Shown here: in pieces, positions 12,476-20,154 of the stretch
Position numbering within the stretch: position 1 is the first letter of the stretch
Layout of the letters: each line of letters begins with the position of its first letter
IMG/VR virus record: IMGVR_UViG_3300032285_001741
Location: 1 to 31,481 of that record
Reading direction: 5' to 3' (one strand)
DNA from: a virus
DNA length: 31,481 nt
The notes under the pieces: generated by a model
What the model was told of the DNA's origin: nothing
Database searches by the model: none
What the model saw: only the letters and a program-made list of their open reading frames with translations
Made by a program: the position numbers and the translations under genes

Positions 12476-14859
12476 TGGCTATCGTCATTCCCGTAGAGCT
12501 TGATACGCGTGGCCTTCAGAAGCGCATCAATGACACATCGTCTGGCCTCAGTCGGATTGGCAAAGTTGCCGCTGTCGCGGCGGGAGCGGCCGCGTTTGGC
12601 GCTCTTGTTGAGACGCTGAAGATCGGCACCAAGCGTTTCCTCGAGCATGAGAAGATCGCGGTCCGTACGGATGCGGTGATCAAGAGCACCGGCAGCGCTG
12701 CGCATGTCACGGCAAAGCAGGTCGACGAGCTCGCGAAGTCGATCATGTCGAAGACGGGTATCGACAATGAGCAGCTGCAAGCCGGTGAGAACATCCTCTT
12801 GCAGTTCCGCGCGATCGCGAATCAGACCGGCAAGAACAACGACATCTTCGATCAGGCCACTGTCGCCATGTCTGACCTCTCTGTCGTCATGGGCGGAAAC
12901 ACGACGATGGCGGCAAAGGCACTCGGCAAGGCGCTGCAAGATCCTGAGAAGGCGATGGGCGCCCTCAAGCGATCCAACGTCACCTTCACCGATTCGGAAA
13001 AGGACGCGATCAAGTTCCTTGACCATCACAACCGCACGCTCGAGGCGCAGAAGATGGTCCTTGAGGCCGTCACGCGCGCGACCGGTGGTCAGGCCGAAGC
13101 ACTCGGCACGACACTCCAGGGCAAGCTGAACATCGCAAGCCTGACGTTCAAGAATCTCGCAATGGACATTGCCGGCCTGTTCATGCCCGCGCTGGCCGGC
13201 GCCGCGACGCACCTTGCCGACTTCTTCCGCGAGTTGAGCAGCAAGGGCACGATGAAGGCAAAGGTCGATTTTATCTTTGAGACGGCTGAGAGCGTCGCTT
13301 CGCGGTTCTGGACGTGGTGGACACAACCATCGATGACGAAGGTGCGAAGCCCCACGAGTGGCGTGCACGTCGTTTTCACGCCGCCGGGGAGCGAGCAGGT
13401 TGACTCGTTTGTTCGTGCAATCGATTCTGCCGCGAATGCGAAGTTGAACGCGTGGGCGCGCGGCGCCGGCTACGACATGCTCAATGGGCTATTCAGTGGT
13501 GCGAGCGCGAGCGCGGGCGACAAGACCGGTTCGGGCCTCAGCTGGATCATCAAGATCATGAATCCGCAGGAGCTCGGCAAGTGGTCGCTCGGGCGTGGCG
13601 CGCAGCTGCTCGAGTCGTTTTGGAATGGCATGCAGGCATGGTTGAAAAGTCATCCTGGCGTGGCGACGAAAGCGATCAAGGATTGGTTGACGAGCGCGGG
13701 TGACGCGCTTAGTGGTGCGGCGGGCTCCGTGTGGGATAGCGTTTCTCGATCACTGCGCGCGGGGCCGAGCCGCGGCATCCTGCACGCGCCGACGGTTGCG
13801 AAAATCATTACGAATGACATGAAGGCGGCCGTGCAGAGCGCGCGTGGCGGCCTACAAAGCGCGGCCACATCACTTGCCAGCATGTTCGCGCAGATCACAA
13901 GCGCCACGCTTGAAAAGAGCGGCATCTACGGCAATGCGGCAGCTATGACAAAGCAGCAGCGCGACCTTGAGGATCGACGCCTTTCGATTCAAGAGGATTC
14001 GCTGAAGGCTGCTTTGGCGGCGACTGAGGATGGCAGCGCCGAGCAGAAACAGGCGCAACTTGATCTTGATCAGTTCTACTACGACAAGTCGGCAACCCTT
14101 CGGCAGCGCGATGTGGATGACGAGAACTCAAAGAATCAGACCAAGATCGAGAGTCTTGCCGATCGTTTCAATAAGGGGCTGATTAGCGCGCAAGAGTTTT
14201 CGACCGATCTTGACGTGATCATTGGCGCGGATCGCGGCTCGGCTCTTGGCGATGCTTTTGCCACGGCGTTTACGAATGCGCTTGCCAGCATCAAGAATGC
14301 GGCTGCGGACATTTTTGGCATTGTCGCCGGCACGAATGCGCTCGGTCCTGATGTGGGCGCGAGCGGTGGTCCTGTCGCTTCGGCGGCACTCCAGGCGTAT
14401 AACGATGCTCTGAGCAAGTGGCAGGATCGTCAGGACGCGCTTGCCAAGAAGGTGAAGGATCTTCGCGACAAGGCCAATGACGACAAGAGTCCTGGTGGGA
14501 AGGCGATCACGGCTGATGAGAAGGCCGCGATTGACAAGGCGGTTGACGCTCGAGACGCGCACCGAGATTCCAAGCCAAACAAGAAGGACTACGGCCTAGC
14601 CCTGGGTGGCATCCTGACGGGTCCGCGTGTGATCGCTGGCGAGGCCGGCAACGAGGCCGTCATCCCGCTCGGCTCGCCGACGGCGGCGCAGATGATGCGC
14701 AAGGCGTTCAGCGAAGCTGTGAACGGGTCGGGCGATACGGTCTACAACATCAGCATCACGGCTGGGATGGGTGCTGACGGGTCGGACATTGGTCGCCAGA
14801 TCGTCGAGGCGATCAAGGTCTTTGAGCGTCGTAACGGTCCCGTCTTTGCGGGAGCCTGA
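12475..14859 (+). CDS. Tape measure protein
   Basis: At 794 residues this is the longest gene here; it sets tail length and is ejected with the DNA. The N-terminus (LDTRGLQKRINDTSSGLSRI) begins a helical region. Two hydrophobic or Ala/Gly-rich segments (AAVAAGAAAFGALVETL near residue 40; NLAMDIAGLFMPALAGAATHL near 230) could be membrane-active. A charged coiled coil follows at about 480-560 (RDLEDRRLSIQEDSLKAAL). The C-terminus has ALGGILTGPRVIAGEAGNEA followed by VIPLG, a very common phage tape measure ending. At about 1.5 angstrom per residue the tail would be roughly 120 nm. ATG overlaps the previous TAA. Confidence 0.93.
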   Translation: MAIVIPVELDTRGLQKRINDTSSGLSRIGKVAAVAAGAAAFGALVETLKIGTKRFLEHEKIAVRTDAVIKSTGSAAHVTAKQVDELAKSIMSKTGIDNEQLQAGENILLQFRAIANQTGKNNDIFDQATVAMSDLSVVMGGNTTMAAKALGKALQDPEKAMGALKRSNVTFTDSEKDAIKFLDHHNRTLEAQKMVLEAVTRATGGQAEALGTTLQGKLNIASLTFKNLAMDIAGLFMPALAGAATHLADFFRELSSKGTMKAKVDFIFETAESVASRFWTWWTQPSMTKVRSPTSGVHVVFTPPGSEQVDSFVRAIDSAANAKLNAWARGAGYDMLNGLFSGASASAGDKTGSGLSWIIKIMNPQELGKWSLGRGAQLLESFWNGMQAWLKSHPGVATKAIKDWLTSAGDALSGAAGSVWDSVSRSLRAGPSRGILHAPTVAKIITNDMKAAVQSARGGLQSAATSLASMFAQITSATLEKSGIYGNAAAMTKQQRDLEDRRLSIQEDSLKAALAATEDGSAEQKQAQLDLDQFYYDKSATLRQRDVDDENSKNQTKIESLADRFNKGLISAQEFSTDLDVIIGADRGSALGDAFATAFTNALASIKNAAADIFGIVAGTNALGPDVGASGGPVASAALQAYNDALSKWQDRQDALAKKVKDLRDKANDDKSPGGKAITADEKAAIDKAVDARDAHRDSKPNKKDYGLALGGILTGPRVIAGEAGNEAVIPLGSPTAAQMMRKAFSEAVNGSGDTVYNISITAGMGADGSDIGRQIVEAIKVFERRNGPVFAGA

Positions 14860-14861
14860 TC

Positions 14862-16091
14862 GTGGCGCTTCCTACTCGTAAGGTAGAGCTCGGTCTCGAC
14901 CTAAGCGCGCAGGGTGGTCCGTTCTTCAAGCTGAACGATCAGGCTCAGGGCGTGCTTGATAACACGACGTACCTGCTCGGCGGCTCGCTGTTCTATGACG
15001 TGACGAGTTACGTGAAGACGCTGACGACGGATCGTGGTCGTAGTCGCGAGCTCGACCGGTACAACACGGGCAGCGCGAGCGTGACGTTTACGAATCAGTC
15101 GCGCGCGTTTGACCCGTCGTACACCTCGTCTCCTTTTTGGCCGAGCATTCAGCCGCGGCGCGAGATGCGAATCACGATCGGCGGCAGCGCCGTCTATTAC
15201 GGACTCGTCGACGATTGGAACCTTGATTATCAGATCAATGGCGAGTCGACGGCTGGCGCGGTCTGCGTCGACGGTTTCGCAATCCTTGCGAAGCAGAATC
15301 TGAGCGCATTTACGGCAATTGCTGGGCAGACGACGGGCGCGCGTATCGGCACCGTTCTCGCACGCTCAGAGGTTGCGTGGCCGACGGCGCTGCTCAGTTT
15401 GGATGCGGGGCAGCAGACGCTTCAGGCTGATGTTGTCGCGCAAGACACGAACGTTTTGACGTACTTGCAGCTGGTGGAGCAGTCCGAGCCGGGCTCGTTC
15501 TTCATCAGCGCGGCAGGATCGGCGACGTTCAAGGATCGGAACACGGCTGCCGTCGTCGGCACCGCCACGTTCGCTGATGATGGGTCGGGCATTGGATATA
15601 CGGATCTCCAAGTCGTCTACGGCACCGAACTGCTCTACAACCGCGTCAACATCACGCGCGCCGGTGGCACCGTGCAGACGGCCAATTACACGCCTTCGCA
15701 GGATCAGTACTCGATCAGCACGCTTGACGAGGCTGGCCTCCTGATCGACACGGATGCGAATGCGTTGACGCTCGCAAACTATCTGCTTGGCAGGTATCAG
15801 CAGCCCGAGCTGCGGTTTGATCAGCTCACCGTCGAGCTCTCATCGCTGACGACGGCGCAGCAGGCAACCGTCCTCGGCCTTGAGCTGACAAACGTGATCA
15901 CGGTCAAATTCACGCCAAACAAGGTCGGCTCGCAGGTGTCGCAACGGTGTCAGATCATTGGCATTGCGCATGATGCGCGCCCCGATTCGCATAAGGTCAC
16001 GCTGAAGCTTGCTCAGACAGATGGCAAGGTCGCGTTCGTACTCAACTCAACCGCGTATGGCGTACTAGATACGAGCACGCTCGGGTTCTAG
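14862..16091 (+). CDS. Minor tail protein, probable distal tail / baseplate hub
   Basis: A 409-residue protein directly after the tape measure, where distal tail or hub proteins lie. It contains DVTSYVKTLTTDRGRSRELD and YNTGSASVTFTNQSRAFDPS, a beta-rich pattern found in actinophage minor tail proteins that encircle the tail tip. A long middle region ends in QRCQIIGIAHDARPDSHKVT and LKLAQTD, resembling the closing ring domain of hub proteins. GTG start with GGGAG eight bases upstream. No enzymatic motif is seen. The exact tail-tip role is inferred from gene order. Confidence 0.75.
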   Translation: MALPTRKVELGLDLSAQGGPFFKLNDQAQGVLDNTTYLLGGSLFYDVTSYVKTLTTDRGRSRELDRYNTGSASVTFTNQSRAFDPSYTSSPFWPSIQPRREMRITIGGSAVYYGLVDDWNLDYQINGESTAGAVCVDGFAILAKQNLSAFTAIAGQTTGARIGTVLARSEVAWPTALLSLDAGQQTLQADVVAQDTNVLTYLQLVEQSEPGSFFISAAGSATFKDRNTAAVVGTATFADDGSGIGYTDLQVVYGTELLYNRVNITRAGGTVQTANYTPSQDQYSISTLDEAGLLIDTDANALTLANYLLGRYQQPELRFDQLTVELSSLTTAQQATVLGLELTNVITVKFTPNKVGSQVSQRCQIIGIAHDARPDSHKVTLKLAQTDGKVAFVLNSTAYGVLDTSTLGF

Positions 16092-16104
16092 TAGTAGCCT
16101 CGTG

Positions 16105-16115
16105 TTGTAGAATCT
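16105..16115 (+). promoter_or_regulatory. Leaderless-type promoter for tail fibre gene
   Basis: TTGTAGAATCT places a TAGAAT box (16108-16113) seven bases before the ATG at 16121, so transcription would start at or next to the start codon. There is no Shine-Dalgarno sequence in the interval. The element is identical to the one at 11010-11020. Confidence 0.55.
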
Positions 16116-16120
16116 GACGC

Positions 16121-16789
16121 ATGGCTGGCGCTGGTTTTACTACGTTTACCGCGGGCTCGGTTCTTACCGCTGCGCAGGTGAATACGTATCTGATGCAGCA
16201 GGCCGTGATGGTCTTTACAAACGAGGCTGCTCGAGACGCGGCGATCACTTCGCCGTCGGAGGGCATGATTGCGTATCTGACGGCGCCGACGGTGCCAAGC
16301 GCGTCCGGCGACACGTACGCAGCCACGCCAACCGGTGTTGAGACGATTTACAACGGATCCAATTGGGTGTGCGTCACGCCTGTTTCCGCAACGACAAATA
16401 CCACAGGCACAACAAGTTCTGCCACATTTACGCCAACTCTTACAAGCGGCGGGACAAATCCGAGCGTCACGCTTGTCACAGGGACAAGCGTCAAAATAGA
16501 TTTTGGCGCTATTGCGTATTCTGCTTCGGCTACGCGAGAGTCCGGGATGGCTATTGCTGTTTCGGGTGCTACAACTCTGAGCCCGTCAGGTGCCGTAAGA
16601 AGCCTTACATCGCTTCAGTTTGGTTCGTATGCGTATCTTGATACTGCCGCTCTGCCGAGAGCGATGAATCGCTCAATGGTTCTTACCGGCCTTACCGCCG
16701 GCACGAACACGTTCACTCTGAACTACATCACAGACAACATCACGGTTTCTTTTAGTGCTCGCAGCATCACTGTGCAGGGTATCGCGTAA
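16121..16789 (+). CDS. Tail fibre / receptor-binding minor tail protein
   Basis: A 222-residue protein. The N-terminal stretch FTAGSVLTAAQVNTYLMQQA and EGMIAYLTAPTVPSASGDTY with ETIYNGSNWVCV is a widespread actinophage tail fibre attachment module. The C-terminal 120 residues are Thr/Ser/Gly-rich beta strands (TLTSGGTNPSVTLVTGTSVK), like a trimeric receptor-binding tip. DNA here is slightly AT-richer, with more A/T third positions than neighbours, which suggests a separate history of the tip domain. It is the only fibre candidate, so host range probably depends on it. The start is set by the promoter box 7 bases upstream. Confidence 0.75.
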   Translation: MAGAGFTTFTAGSVLTAAQVNTYLMQQAVMVFTNEAARDAAITSPSEGMIAYLTAPTVPSASGDTYAATPTGVETIYNGSNWVCVTPVSATTNTTGTTSSATFTPTLTSGGTNPSVTLVTGTSVKIDFGAIAYSASATRESGMAIAVSGATTLSPSGAVRSLTSLQFGSYAYLDTAALPRAMNRSMVLTGLTAGTNTFTLNYITDNITVSFSARSITVQGIA

Positions 16790-16797
16790 GTCTTGTT

Positions 16798-17007
16798 ATG
16801 ACGACGAGTGAGGTTCAGCTGCTCTCGGCCAAGCTTGATCGGATTGATGAGCGGCTGAGGAGTATGGAGCAGGAGATTGCGGAGCGGAGGGGCGCTGAGG
16901 AGGCGCGATCGCTCTCTAGGGGTCAGTTGATCGGGTGGGTGATGGTGATCGCGGCGGTCGTGGGAGCGGCTAGCGCGGTTGCAAGTCAGGTACTCAACCA
17001 GCTGTAG
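16798..17007 (+). CDS. Small membrane protein, XhlA/holin-associated type
   Basis: A 69-residue protein: an N-terminal charged coiled coil (LLSAKLDRIDERLRSMEQEI) followed by one transmembrane helix (LIGWVMVIAAVVGAASAVAS). This coiled coil plus C-terminal anchor resembles the XhlA-like proteins that accompany holins. It sits immediately before the holin and endolysin genes, so a role in lysis timing, possibly as a second holin or an antiholin, is likely but unproven. Confidence 0.7.
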   Translation: MTTSEVQLLSAKLDRIDERLRSMEQEIAERRGAEEARSLSRGQLIGWVMVIAAVVGAASAVASQVLNQL

Positions 17008-17017
17008 GAGGCTCATT

Positions 17018-17194
17018 GTGAGCAGTGTTTCCCCGAAGGTCATCGCTGGCACGCTTGCCGCGGCGATCGTGACCATCATCGTCTGGGCAGCCTCTGCCGC
17101 CGGCGTCAACGTTCCGGTCGAGGTTGCAGGCGCGCTGACCGTGATCGTTACGTTCCTTGCCGGTTACATCAAGACGGATCCGGCTCGCTCGTGA
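17018..17194 (+). CDS. Holin
   Basis: A 58-residue protein with two hydrophobic segments (VIAGTLAAAIVTIIVWAASA and VEVAGALTVIVTFLAGYI) joined by a short turn and ending in a charged tail KTDPARS, the class II / r1t-like holin layout. It would form the membrane lesion that lets the endolysin out. GTG 17018 is chosen for its strong AGGAGG site six bases upstream; the frame is open further upstream but that part is not hydrophobic. The stop overlaps the endolysin GTG (GTGA). Confidence 0.82.
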   Translation: MSSVSPKVIAGTLAAAIVTIIVWAASAAGVNVPVEVAGALTVIVTFLAGYIKTDPARS

Positions 17195-17883
17195 CGCATC
17201 GTCAGGCATTCAAGACGGCCTGCCAGGCGTACGCGCGGCAGGCTGGCATTCCGATCCCCGAGGGCTTCAACACGAGCGACACGTACGGTCCCGCTGCGCG
17301 CACGCTGACGAAGGCGATTCAGAAGAAGCACAAGCTGCCACAGTCGGGCAACATCACGCCCGAGACGCTGCTGATCGTCGGCAAGTGGATGCCTGGCGCG
17401 ACCGTTGGTGAGCGCGCGGTGTGGTGCATGCGCTGCATGGAAGGCCCGCTTGAGACGATGGGCAACAACCTCGGCCCCGAAGTGCAGGCCATCCAGAAGC
17501 TCGGCTCTGATCTGGCGCCTGGGGCGTGGCCGTGGTGTGCCGCGACCGTCAGTTGGGCGCTTAGGTGTGCGGGTTGGAAGTCGTGGGCGGCGTTCTGCAA
17601 GACCGGCGGCGAGGCCGCGGTCATTAGCTGGAAGAACGCGGCGATCGCTGGGCGCTACGGCCTCAGCGTCAAGAGCTACCGGACCGGAACGACCGGCGAC
17701 CTCGTCGTCTTCGGCACCGACGCGCACCACATCGGCTTCCTCAACGCTCGCGTCAACCCGCTCAACGGCAACGTGCAGACGATCGAGGGAAACACCTCGA
17801 GCACGAAGCCGGGCAAGAACGACGGCCTCTGGCGCCGCTCGCGTAATGCTGCGCCGCCGCAGATGGTGATCCGCGTCAAGTAA
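17191..17883 (+). CDS. Endolysin: peptidoglycan-binding-like domain + CHAP
   Basis: A 230-residue lysin. Residues 5-70 (TYGPAARTLTKAIQKKHKLP with TPETLLIVGKWMPG) resemble a helical peptidoglycan-binding domain. Residues 105-230 form a CHAP cysteine peptidase/amidase with PWCAATVSW (C116), DAHHIGFLN (H179 or H180) and TIEGNTS (E199, N201). This gives a Cys-His-Asn/Glu active site cutting the peptide part of the cell wall. There is no signal peptide, so release depends on the holin just upstream. The binding domain lies at the N-terminus, the reverse of many Gram-positive lysins. Confidence 0.88.
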   Translation: MTHRQAFKTACQAYARQAGIPIPEGFNTSDTYGPAARTLTKAIQKKHKLPQSGNITPETLLIVGKWMPGATVGERAVWCMRCMEGPLETMGNNLGPEVQAIQKLGSDLAPGAWPWCAATVSWALRCAGWKSWAAFCKTGGEAAVISWKNAAIAGRYGLSVKSYRTGTTGDLVVFGTDAHHIGFLNARVNPLNGNVQTIEGNTSSTKPGKNDGLWRRSRNAAPPQMVIRVK

Positions 17884-17923
17884 GGCGCACTTACTCCGCA
17901 CCCCATCCGAAAGGCGGGCAATC

Positions 17924-18172
17924 GTGAGCGGACTACTCGACGACATACAGACACTAAACACGGACGCGAGACCGAACGGTTGCGTTGTCGCGCGCGTGAT
18001 GGAGAGCCTGTCAGAAAAAGACAAGGCCGACCTCGTAATCGCCCTGGCTGATCCGAGCGTCATGCACGTCGCGATCGCACGCGCCCTCATAAATCGTGGC
18101 CACGACGTAGGCGCACACGGCAAGAGCATCGCCTCTCATCGGAAGGGGCAGTGTGGCTGCGCTCGAGGATGA
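17924..18172 (+). CDS. Small HTH-like protein
   Basis: An 82-residue protein starting at GTG with an AAAGG site upstream. The core LSEKDKADLVIALADPSVMH followed by VAIARALINRGHDVGAHGKS has the helix spacing of a small DNA-binding helix-turn-helix, and it ends with the basic Cys-containing tail ASHRKGQCGCARG. Proteins of this pattern are often found just before the phosphoesterase gene in actinophages. It overlaps that gene by 20 bases. A regulatory role is inferred; no operator is evident nearby. Confidence 0.6.
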   Translation: MSGLLDDIQTLNTDARPNGCVVARVMESLSEKDKADLVIALADPSVMHVAIARALINRGHDVGAHGKSIASHRKGQCGCARG

Positions 18173-19157
18173 CATCAAAACAGAGCAGCAGTTGCACGAG
18201 CTACAGAAGACGTGCACGCGGTTGCAGCGACAGCTTGCGACGGCGAAGGCGAAGAGTGTGGATCTGATTGACGCGGTGGAGCGCGCAGCTGCGGATGCGG
18301 CGCTGATCGCAGGACCGCCAAGGCGGATCAAGGCGCCGAAGCGTGACAAGCGCCGCGGCTCCGAAAGTGCGCTGCTGCATTTGACTGATTGGCAGCTCGG
18401 CAAGGAGACATCGTCGTACTCGACGGAGACGTGCCGCAAGCGCGTTGAGAAAGTCGTGCAGAAGACGATCCGCCTGGCTGAGATTCAGCGTGCCGCGCAC
18501 CCGGTCGATGAGATCGTGGTGATGCTTGGCGGCGACATGATTGAGAACATTCAGACGTTTCCCGGCCAGCCGTTCGAGGTCGACTCCACACTCTTCGGCA
18601 TGGTCTTCGAAGCAGCGAACCTGATCGAATCCGTCCTGCTCACACTGCTTGAGCACTTCCAGACCGTCCGCGTCTACGAAGTCGCCGGCAATCATGGACG
18701 GATCGGTAAGAAGAGTGATGGCGTGCCCGACAATTGGGACAGGATCCTCTGTCGCATCGCGCGTGATCGCATCAAGCAGGATCGCCTCACCTGGCACGAA
18801 CCATCCTCCTGGTACGAGATCGTTGAGGTGGGGGAGTATCGCGCAATGCTTGTCCACGGCGATCAGATCAAGAGCTTTGGCGGCAATACGCCAGCGTTCG
18901 GCATTATCCGCAAGACGACCGCATGGTCGTCAGGCGTCACGGAACCATTCCAGGACGCGTACCTCGGCCACTATCACCACGTGTCGCAGTTTCAGATTGC
19001 GAATGGTGGCCGAGTCTTTATGACGGGCAGCACCGAATCGGGCTCAGAGTATGCGCGCGAATTCGTCGCAGCAAAGGGCCGACCATCCCAGCGCCTGCAC
19101 TTTGTCGATCCCGACGCGGGTCGCGTGACGGCTGAGTACATCATCTGGCTGGACTAG
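18153..19157 (+). CDS. Metallophosphoesterase, calcineurin-like
   Basis: A 334-residue protein: an N-terminal coiled coil (about residues 4-50) followed by a two-metal phosphoesterase domain. Motifs are LHLTDWQL (D79), LGGDMIEN (D128), VAGNHGR (N180, H181), MLVHGDQ (H235) and LGHYHH (H273, H275). The usual DxH of the first motif reads D-W-Q, so one metal ligand is changed. Phage relatives are often labelled SbcD-like or DNA repair exonucleases, yet the substrate (DNA ends, cyclic nucleotides or phosphomonoesters) cannot be read from sequence. It is the last rightward gene before the switch region. Confidence 0.85.
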   Translation: MAALEDDIKTEQQLHELQKTCTRLQRQLATAKAKSVDLIDAVERAAADAALIAGPPRRIKAPKRDKRRGSESALLHLTDWQLGKETSSYSTETCRKRVEKVVQKTIRLAEIQRAAHPVDEIVVMLGGDMIENIQTFPGQPFEVDSTLFGMVFEAANLIESVLLTLLEHFQTVRVYEVAGNHGRIGKKSDGVPDNWDRILCRIARDRIKQDRLTWHEPSSWYEIVEVGEYRAMLVHGDQIKSFGGNTPAFGIIRKTTAWSSGVTEPFQDAYLGHYHHVSQFQIANGGRVFMTGSTESGSEYAREFVAAKGRPSQRLHFVDPDAGRVTAEYIIWLD

Positions 19158-19219
19158 CGCCACGTTTTTGCCGTCCGAATGCTGGCGAAATACCTGCAAA
19201 AGTCGTGAGTTTGAGCCTC

Positions 19220-19251
19220 TTGACTTAGGGGGGGGGGGGGGGTAGTTTAAT
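19220..19251 (+). promoter_or_regulatory. Possible promoter with G15 spacer, facing the repressor gene
   Basis: TTGACT (19220-19225), a 17-base spacer of TA plus fifteen G, then TAGTTT (19243-19248) with an overlapping TTTAAT (19246-19251). The spacing for TAGTTT is ideal, and nearly the whole spacer is a homopolymer. A GTG lies 6 bases after TTTAAT, the same distance as at the connector promoter. Confidence 0.45.
19228..19242 (+). repeat. Homopolymer of 15 G
   Basis: An uninterrupted run of fifteen G in the intergenic space between the convergent late operon and repressor gene. Such a tract is prone to slippage, could fold as a G-quadruplex (four G3 runs with single-G loops), and could pair with the CCCCC at 19253-19257. 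The exact count in raw sequence may be uncertain. Confidence 0.9.
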
Positions 19252-19257
19252 GCCCCC

Positions 19258-19464
19258 GTGCACCGCAATGATGTTTACGCCATGACAGTGACGCGCCAGG
19301 CGCGACTGCTTGCGATCAGGATCGCCGGCGGTTGGATCGCTCTCGAGGCCGCGGCGGATTCGCTGCCAACTCGTCCGTCATCGCGACGATCTCAGCAGCG
19401 GTACGCGACCGCACAACAACGCGGGTCCGCTCGGTCGACAGACCAAGAATCCAATCGGCGCTGA
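19258..19464 (+). CDS. Doubtful 68-residue ORF antisense to repressor
   Basis: A GTG lies 6 bases downstream of the TTTAAT box after the G tract, opening a 68-codon frame that runs into the 3' part of the repressor gene on the opposite strand. The product is Arg/Ser/Gln-rich with no recognisable domain (ending DQESNRR), which is typical of a shadow frame. It is listed because of the promoter-like spacing. An antisense RNA is a better guess than a protein. Confidence 0.2.
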   Translation: MHRNDVYAMTVTRQARLLAIRIAGGWIALEAAADSLPTRPSSRRSQQRYATAQQRGSARSTDQESNRR

Positions 19465-19663
19465 CACCAAAGTGCTCGGCAATACGGACGATGCTTTCCG
19501 TTGACGGCAGGTTCACGCCAGCGCACCATCGGCTGAGCACGGGCGTCTGAACACGCAAGTCGAAGCTCGTCTCAGTCTGCGTCACGCCGCTCTCTTCAAT
19601 CAGAAGAGCGAGACGCTTGCCAACTTGCTTGGCGAACTCGGTGTTGCGCGGGGGACTTGCCAT
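19316..19663 (-). CDS. XRE-family repressor (Cro/CI-like)
   Basis: A 115-residue leftward DNA-binding protein, the likely immunity repressor. FAKQVGKRLALLIEESGVTQ followed by ETSFDLRVQTPVLSRWCAGV forms the XRE helix-turn-helix, and NLPSTESIVRIAEHFGVSAD completes the domain with WILGLS. The C-terminal 45 residues are Arg/Pro-rich without a peptidase domain, so it should not be cleaved in a LexA-like way. The ATG at 19663 is preferred over one at 19705, since a TTAGAT box lies exactly 6 bases upstream, implying a leaderless transcript. Its gene diverges from the early operon. Confidence 0.8.
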   Translation of the reverse strand: MASPPRNTEFAKQVGKRLALLIEESGVTQTETSFDLRVQTPVLSRWCAGVNLPSTESIVRIAEHFGVSADWILGLSTERTRVVVRSRTAAEIVAMTDELAANPPRPRERSNRRRS

Positions 19664-19669
19664 ACGCGT

Positions 19670-19675
19670 ATCTAA
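19670..19675 (-). promoter_or_regulatory. -10 box of leaderless repressor promoter
   Basis: Read leftward the sequence is TTAGAT, then ACGCGT, then ATG of the repressor. A six-base gap places the transcription start at the initiation codon. The -35 position holds only a weak TAGGTA 17 bases upstream. A very similar box (TTAGAT) precedes the integrase gene. Confidence 0.45.
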
Positions 19676-19743
19676 GCACAGTTGTGACGAGATACCTACA
19701 CACAATGAGTATTTAGCCGAAACACATTCGTTACGTCAGGGTA

Positions 19744-19773
19744 TTGACAAGCGTGTTGACACGGGTGTACAAC
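19744..19773 (+). promoter_or_regulatory. Rightward early promoter with operator-like repeats
   Basis: TTGACA at 19744 and TACAAC at 19768 are separated by 18 bases; a second TTGACA lies at 19756, giving two direct copies 12 bases apart. The segment 19754-19774 is an imperfect inverted repeat with arms TGTTG and CAACA plus inner ACA/TGT. The position, between repressor and early genes and overlapping the promoter, is where a repressor operator is expected. Confidence 0.55.
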
Positions 19774-19805
19774 ATGCGTACCGATCCGCGGTGAACTACT
19801 TACCA

Positions 19806-19818
19806 ACGATCGGATCGT
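19806..19818. promoter_or_regulatory. Perfect palindrome before first early gene
   Basis: ACGATC-G-GATCGT, a 6-1-6 perfect inverted repeat, ends 3 bases before the ATG of the first early gene. It is a candidate operator or a translation-blocking hairpin. Which protein binds it is unknown. Confidence 0.45.
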
Positions 19819-19821
19819 CGC

Positions 19822-20154
19822 ATGAATTACCCACCTGATCATCCCGATCTCCACACCAACCACCTCCCCTCCTCGGCGGGTGTGGACGCCGCGAGCACGG
19901 CCAGCGACGGGCACGGCTCGCGGCACCCCTATCCCTGCTCGGCCGTCTTCCGCGACGCGCTGAAGGATCTCGTCAGCCACGACGGCATGACGAGCATCAA
20001 CCCGGAGAACCAGAAGTGTCCGTGGGGCATCGCACTCCAGAAGAACGGGTTGGCGCGATGGTCGACGATCAGTGGTCCTGGCAAGTGGACGATCACCAGC
20101 AAGGGATGGGCATTCCTCGAGACCCGCGTCATCTATCCGAAGGAGACACGATGA
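19822..20154 (+). CDS. First early gene, unknown function
   Basis: A 110-residue protein not recognised. The first 40 residues are His/Ser/Pro-rich and probably disordered. The second half, FRDALKDLVSHDGMTSINPE and KCPWGIALQKNGLARWSTIS followed by GPGKWTITSKGWAFLETR, looks like a compact winged-helix-like domain: a W-x-I-T-x-K-G-W wing with preceding helices is common in small phage regulators. As the first gene after the early promoter it could act as a Cro-like or anti-repressor protein, but that is only a guess. The stop overlaps the next ATG (ATGA). Confidence 0.65.
   Translation: MNYPPDHPDLHTNHLPSSAGVDAASTASDGHGSRHPYPCSAVFRDALKDLVSHDGMTSINPENQKCPWGIALQKNGLARWSTISGPGKWTITSKGWAFLETRVIYPKETR

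Noticed and set aside
19258-19464. A leaderless regulatory peptide antisense to the repressor
   Set aside because: The product looks like a shadow frame with no conserved pattern. It was kept only as a low-confidence feature, with antisense RNA favoured.
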